Origin: Desulfobulbus sp. Tol-SR
GTDB taxonomy: Bacteria; Desulfobacterota; Desulfobulbia; Desulfobulbales; Desulfocapsaceae
Reading direction: 5' to 3'
NCBI GenBank assembly: GCA_000769715.1
Contig: JROS01000047.1
Coordinates: 1 to 34,567 of the forward strand
DNA: 34,567 nucleotides
Shown: positions 32,033-34,567 of the stretch, piece after piece
Layout of the letters: each line of letters starts with the position of its first letter
Position numbering within the stretch: position 1 is the stretch's first letter
Made by a program: the position numbers and the translations under genes
The notes under the pieces: model-generated
Told to the model about the DNA's origin: nothing
What the model saw: only the letters and a program-made list of their open reading frames with translations
Database searches by the model: none

Positions 32033-32118
32033 ACCGGCAGCGTTGGATCGGAGAGACAATCCACGGGAAAAGTCCAGGGTGGTGTTCTCACAACACGAGC
32101 AGCCGCAATCGCCGCCAT

Positions 32119-32880
32119 TCAGCCCCGTTGCCACAGGATGTGAGCGATCTCCAGCGGAACCGCAACGCCATCGAAGTGCGGGATCGCCCGCGGTGTATAA
32201 TCGGATTGCGGGCGCGCGGCAGATACGGCCGAGCGGTAAACGTACCCTCCCGACGCCCCCGCCAGTTGGCGGTCTCGCCGCATCTCCTGCCGGATCGGGC
32301 CGTTTTCACCTATCCCCTCGGCATAGACCTCGACTCGCACCGCATTCGGGTCGAGTTCATTGAGATAGACCTGAACCTCGTAGAGGTACTGGTCGCCGGT
32401 GGTCTCCACCTTGACATCGCCGAAGCGCAGCTTCTCCCATTTCTGTTCCAGCTCGTGCTGCCAATCGACCGAATGCCGGCCGATCGCGCCGTTATCGGCA
32501 AGACGCAACCGGTAGGCTATGGCCGCCGGAATGTAGTATTGCTCGGTATAATCACGGACTGCGCGGCTGGCGGAGAAGCGGGGAGTCAACCGCGCCATGC
32601 TTTCCCGCATCCTCGCCACCCAGGCCGTGGGGATGCCGCGCTCATCGCGGCTATAAAACTCCGGGATCACCTCCCGCTCGAGCAGATCGTAGAGCGCCTC
32701 GGCCTCGCTGGCATCCCACGCAGGATCATCGCCATGCTCCCGGCCATCCCCCAGCGCCCACCCCAGATCCGGTTCGAAGTCTTCGGCCCACCAACCGTCC
32801 AGTTCCGAAAGATTAACCCTACAACGGCACTTAACATGTTGCGTTGTAGGGTTAATCCCGTCATTGACCAGCACCTTCAT
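32119..32880 (-). pseudogene. glgP: 3' remnant of an alpha-glucan (glycogen) phosphorylase
   Basis: The frame encodes only the last 250 or so residues of a GT35 phosphorylase of the longer DUF3417-containing type: SGMKVLVNDGIN, NLSELDGWWAEDF, WALGDGREHGDDPAWDASEAEALYDLL, GIPTAWVARMRESMARLTPRFSASRAVRDYTEQYY, then the C-terminal beta domain to a TGA at 32119-32121. The catalytic N-terminal part and the rest of the PLP domain are missing upstream; similarity ends near 32890. A 13-codon palindromic insertion splits GIN and LSELDGWW. ATG 32880 with GGGAG before it could still start translation, but a fragment this size cannot be an active phosphorylase. Confidence 0.8.
32812..32856. repeat. Palindromic mini-insertion inside the phosphorylase remnant
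   Basis: ATTAACCCTACAACG at 32812-32826 is the exact reverse complement of CGTTGTAGGGTTAAT at 32842-32856, around a 15-base loop. Removing 39 bases restores the family sequence GINLSELDGWW, and TTAA stands at both ends as if duplicated at insertion. The element adds 13 codons without changing frame. Confidence 0.8.
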
Positions 32881-32889
32881 GCCGCTCCC

Positions 32890-33396
32890 TGAAATTGACA
32901 CCCTCTCGGCAACATCCCCATCGTGTCGATGTTGCCGCCCCACTGGCGCCGATCATTGGCGCGCTCCGGAAAATTCGCCACTCAATCTATCGGCATGAAA
33001 CCATACCAGTCATGCCGGCGGTCGGATCGCACGATGTCTTCCGCGCTCAGGCCCATAAATTCTCCGTCAGAGGGAGTCTCAGCCAATGCCATCTCATGCA
33101 GCTGGATGTAATCCGATCGGCAGCGGTCATTGATTGCGATCACGATTGTGATTACTCTCGACGGGGGCTATACCACCAAGGCTAACGAAGTTGCACTACT
33201 CCATGCCAATACGATTATCGAAGCATTGCTTGCCGAGCAGAAGGGAGGCGGGAGATGAGTGGTTTTTACTGCAGCATTTCGGACATAAGGTTGAACTGGC
33301 GGGGGGTACTTCAAGGACATGGCTTGTTCGCCCACAGGGGTATCTCGCTGGATAATTCCTCTCCTCCACGCCTCTTCAACTCCCCCTGAAAGGAAA
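32890..33396. other. Unassigned stretch between phosphorylase remnant and pstB terminator
   Basis: About 500 bases without a recognised gene. The minus strand holds a 53-residue frame (32982-33143) and the plus strand a 43-residue frame from TTG 33129 to TGA 33256-33258 that ends TIIEALLAEQKGGGR; both have reasonable composition, but neither has a clear ribosome site. The rest (33259-33396) shows nothing I can name. The stretch looks like a deletion or rearrangement scar. Confidence 0.4.
32982..33143 (-). CDS. Possible small protein or gene fragment
   Basis: From GTG 33143 to TGA 32982-32984 the minus strand encodes 53 residues with natural composition (SDYIQLHEMALAE, GEFMGLSAEDIVRSDRR, HDWYGFMPID). 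I do not recognise it. The open frame extends a few codons upstream to a TAG, and no ribosome site is evident, so it may be the C-terminal end of a broken gene rather than a complete one. Confidence 0.3.
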   Translation of the reverse strand: MIAINDRCRSDYIQLHEMALAETPSDGEFMGLSAEDIVRSDRRHDWYGFMPID

Positions 33397-33427
33397 AAAG
33401 CCCGGCGGTATGTGTCCGCCGGGCTTT
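33397..33427 (-). terminator. Strong intrinsic terminator of pstB
   Basis: AAAGCCCGGCGG at 33397-33408 pairs perfectly with CCGCCGGGCTTT at 33416-33427 around a seven-base loop. Read on the minus strand the stem is followed by TTT and CC, with six T in total counting the stem end, 32 bases after the pstB stop. On the plus strand a CTTTCATT follows, so weaker activity in that direction is possible. Confidence 0.9.
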
Positions 33428-33459
33428 CATTGTGCCTGCTGCAGCCGCTTCGGGCGATA

Positions 33460-34353
33460 TCAGCCGAACCGGCCGGTGATATAGTCCTCGGTCAGCCGGT
33501 GCCTGGGGTTGGTGAAGATCCGCTCGGTCGGGCCGACCTCGATCAGGTCGCCGAGGTGGAAGTAGGCGGTGCGCTGCGATACCCGCGAGGCCTGCTGCAT
33601 GGCATGGGTGACGATGACGATCGAGTACTGCAGCCGCAGTTCATCGATCAGGTCCTCGATCCGGGCGGTGGCGATCGGGTCGAGGGCCGAGCAGGGCTCG
33701 TCCATCAGGATGACTTCGGGGCTGACGGCGATGGCCCGGGCGATGCACAGCCGCTGCTGCTGTCCGCCCGACAGTCCGGTCCCAGGTTCATGCAGGCGGT
33801 CCTTCACTTCTTCCCACAGCCCCGCCTTGTTGAGCGAGATCTCGACGATCTCCTCGAGCTCGGTCTTGTTGCGGGTGAGGCCATGGATCTTCGGCCCGTA
33901 GGCGACGTTGTCGAAGATTGATTTGGGAAAGGGGTTCGGTTTCTGGAAGACCATGCCGACCCGGGCCCGCAGCGGCACGACATCCACCGACGGAGCATAG
34001 ATGTCCTCGCCGTCGAGCCGGATCTCGCCGGTCACCCGGCAGCCGGGGACGGTGTCGTTCATCCGGTTGAGGCAACGGAGAAAGGTCGATTTGCCGCACC
34101 CCGACGGCCCGATCATCGCCAGCACCTCGTTGCAGCCGACATCGATGCTGATCGAGCGGATGGCGCATTTGTCGCCGTAATAGACGGCGACATCCCTGGC
34201 GGTCATGCGGGGATTGGCGACAAAGGGCTCGCCGACGGTCTGCCGCTGCGCCTCCTGTCCGGCGGTCTGCAGCTGGGATGCGGCAAAACCGGTTCCTTCC
34301 ATCGTCGATTGATTGGTGTTCCCTGCCTGTCCGGATGTCAGTTTCATAAACAT
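33460..34353 (-). CDS. pstB: PstB, phosphate ABC transporter ATPase
   Basis: A 297-residue ATP-binding subunit of the high-affinity phosphate importer. Walker A is GPSGCGKST near 83-91, the Q-loop region is [22 protein letters not shown] near 132-153, the signature is [16 protein letters not shown] near 193-208 and Walker B is [14 protein letters not shown] near 213-226; it ends [10 protein letters not shown] as PstB does. About 48 residues precede the usual family start; Met50 ([12 protein letters not shown]) would give a normal length, so the leader may not be translated. It lies downstream of pstS with no pstC or pstA between, and ends at a strong terminator. Confidence 0.95.
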   Translation of the reverse strand: MFMKLTSGQAGNTNQSTMEGTGFAASQLQTAGQEAQRQTVGEPFVANPRMTARDVAVYYGDKCAIRSISIDVGCNEVLAMIGPSGCGKSTFLRCLNRMNDTVPGCRVTGEIRLDGEDIYAPSVDVVPLRARVGMVFQKPNPFPKSIFDNVAYGPKIHGLTRNKTELEEIVEISLNKAGLWEEVKDRLHEPGTGLSGGQQQRLCIARAIAVSPEVILMDEPCSALDPIATARIEDLIDELRLQYSIVIVTHAMQQASRVSQRTAYFHLGDLIEVGPTERIFTNPRHRLTEDYITGRFG

Positions 34354-34402
34354 GCTTCGTCTGCCGCGATTGGCTGCCTGTCAATGGATTGCAACGGAAT
34401 GG

Positions 34403-34435
34403 GGCCGGCCGGGGCGATGATCGCCCCGGCCGGCC
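34403..34435. terminator. Perfect GC-rich hairpin between pstS and pstB
   Basis: A 15-bp perfect stem (GGCCGGCCGGGGCGA with TCGCCCCGGCCGGCC) around TGA lies 16 bases after the pstS stop. There is no T run on the minus strand. It probably protects pstS mRNA or partly stops transcription so that the binding protein is made in excess over PstB. Confidence 0.55.
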
Positions 34436-34451
34436 GGTTGATTGCAGTGTA

Positions 34452-34567
34452 TTACATGGTCTTCAGATTGGCGACGTCATCGGCGTATTTTTTCCGCTCC
34501 GCGACCGGCATCGGGATCATCCCCTTGTCGGCGAGGTAGCCGTCGTCACCCCAGGCCTTCTCGCTCG
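34452..34567 (-). CDS. pstS: PstS-like phosphate-binding protein, C-terminal end (partial)
   Basis: The minus strand runs in from the right edge and stops at TAA (34452-34454), giving 37 residues including EKAWGDDGYLADKGMIPMP and ending DVANLKTM. The Gly-Tyr-x-x-D-x-G-x-I-P-x-P pattern near the end is that of PstS-type phosphate-binding proteins, and pstB follows. The remainder lies outside the window. Confidence 0.75.
   Translation of the reverse strand, partial: SEKAWGDDGYLADKGMIPMPVAERKKYADDVANLKTM

Overview
The window (about 60% GC, genes packed on both strands) comes from a Gram-negative bacterium: it carries osmoregulated periplasmic glucan genes (opgG, opgH), an outer-membrane lipid A deacylase (PagL type) and periplasmic enzymes with Sec signal peptides. 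Gene content and protein style suggest a Desulfobacterota (deltaproteobacterial) relative. That placement is inference and no taxonomic marker is present.

Layout. (1) 1-3711: the 3' end of a secreted protein, a PIN-PhoH ATPase on the minus strand, and a divergent periplasmic 5'-nucleotidase. (2) 3916-11130, plus strand, envelope and osmoadaptation: a degenerate methyl-accepting-type membrane protein, opgG, an unnamed 81-residue protein, opgH, a PagL-like deacylase, and a secreted protein I do not recognise. (3) 11114-25576, all minus strand, one very long apparent operon read right to left: phnC-phnD-phnE-GNAT-phnG-phnH-phnI-phnJ-phnK-phnL-phnM-TIM barrel enzyme, then a 784-residue protein I do not recognise, a phosphatidylserine-decarboxylase-like enzyme and an Lgt-like membrane protein. 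Almost every junction is an overlap or a gap of under 50 bases. (4) 25577-26612: a gene-poor stretch of about 1 kb holding an 84-bp imperfect palindromic repeat and a tandem 26-nt repeat. (5) 26613-28400: a truncated chemoreceptor N-terminus, CheY-like and CheX proteins, and a decayed IS3-family transposase. (6) 28443-32032: a universal stress protein translationally coupled to a P-type ATPase resembling the animal Na+/K+ pump group. (7) 32119-34567: a 3' remnant of an alpha-glucan phosphorylase carrying a short palindromic in-frame insertion, an unassigned stretch, then pstB and the end of pstS.

How the genes work together. Much of the window concerns phosphorus: PhoH, a 5'-nucleotidase, phosphonate import (PhnCDE), the C-P lyase core (PhnGHIJK with PhnL and PhnM), and phosphate import (PstS, PstB). 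The C-P lyase operon lacks phnP and phnN. In their place is a protein of the endonuclease IV / xylose isomerase TIM-barrel superfamily overlapping phnM, which could open the cyclic ribosyl phosphate left by PhnJ.

The most unusual feature is the tail of that operon: three ATGA-coupled genes (784-aa protein, PSD-like, Lgt-like) that look like a lipid or headgroup modification module travelling with C-P lyase. I know of no described system with this composition. Its function is unknown to me.
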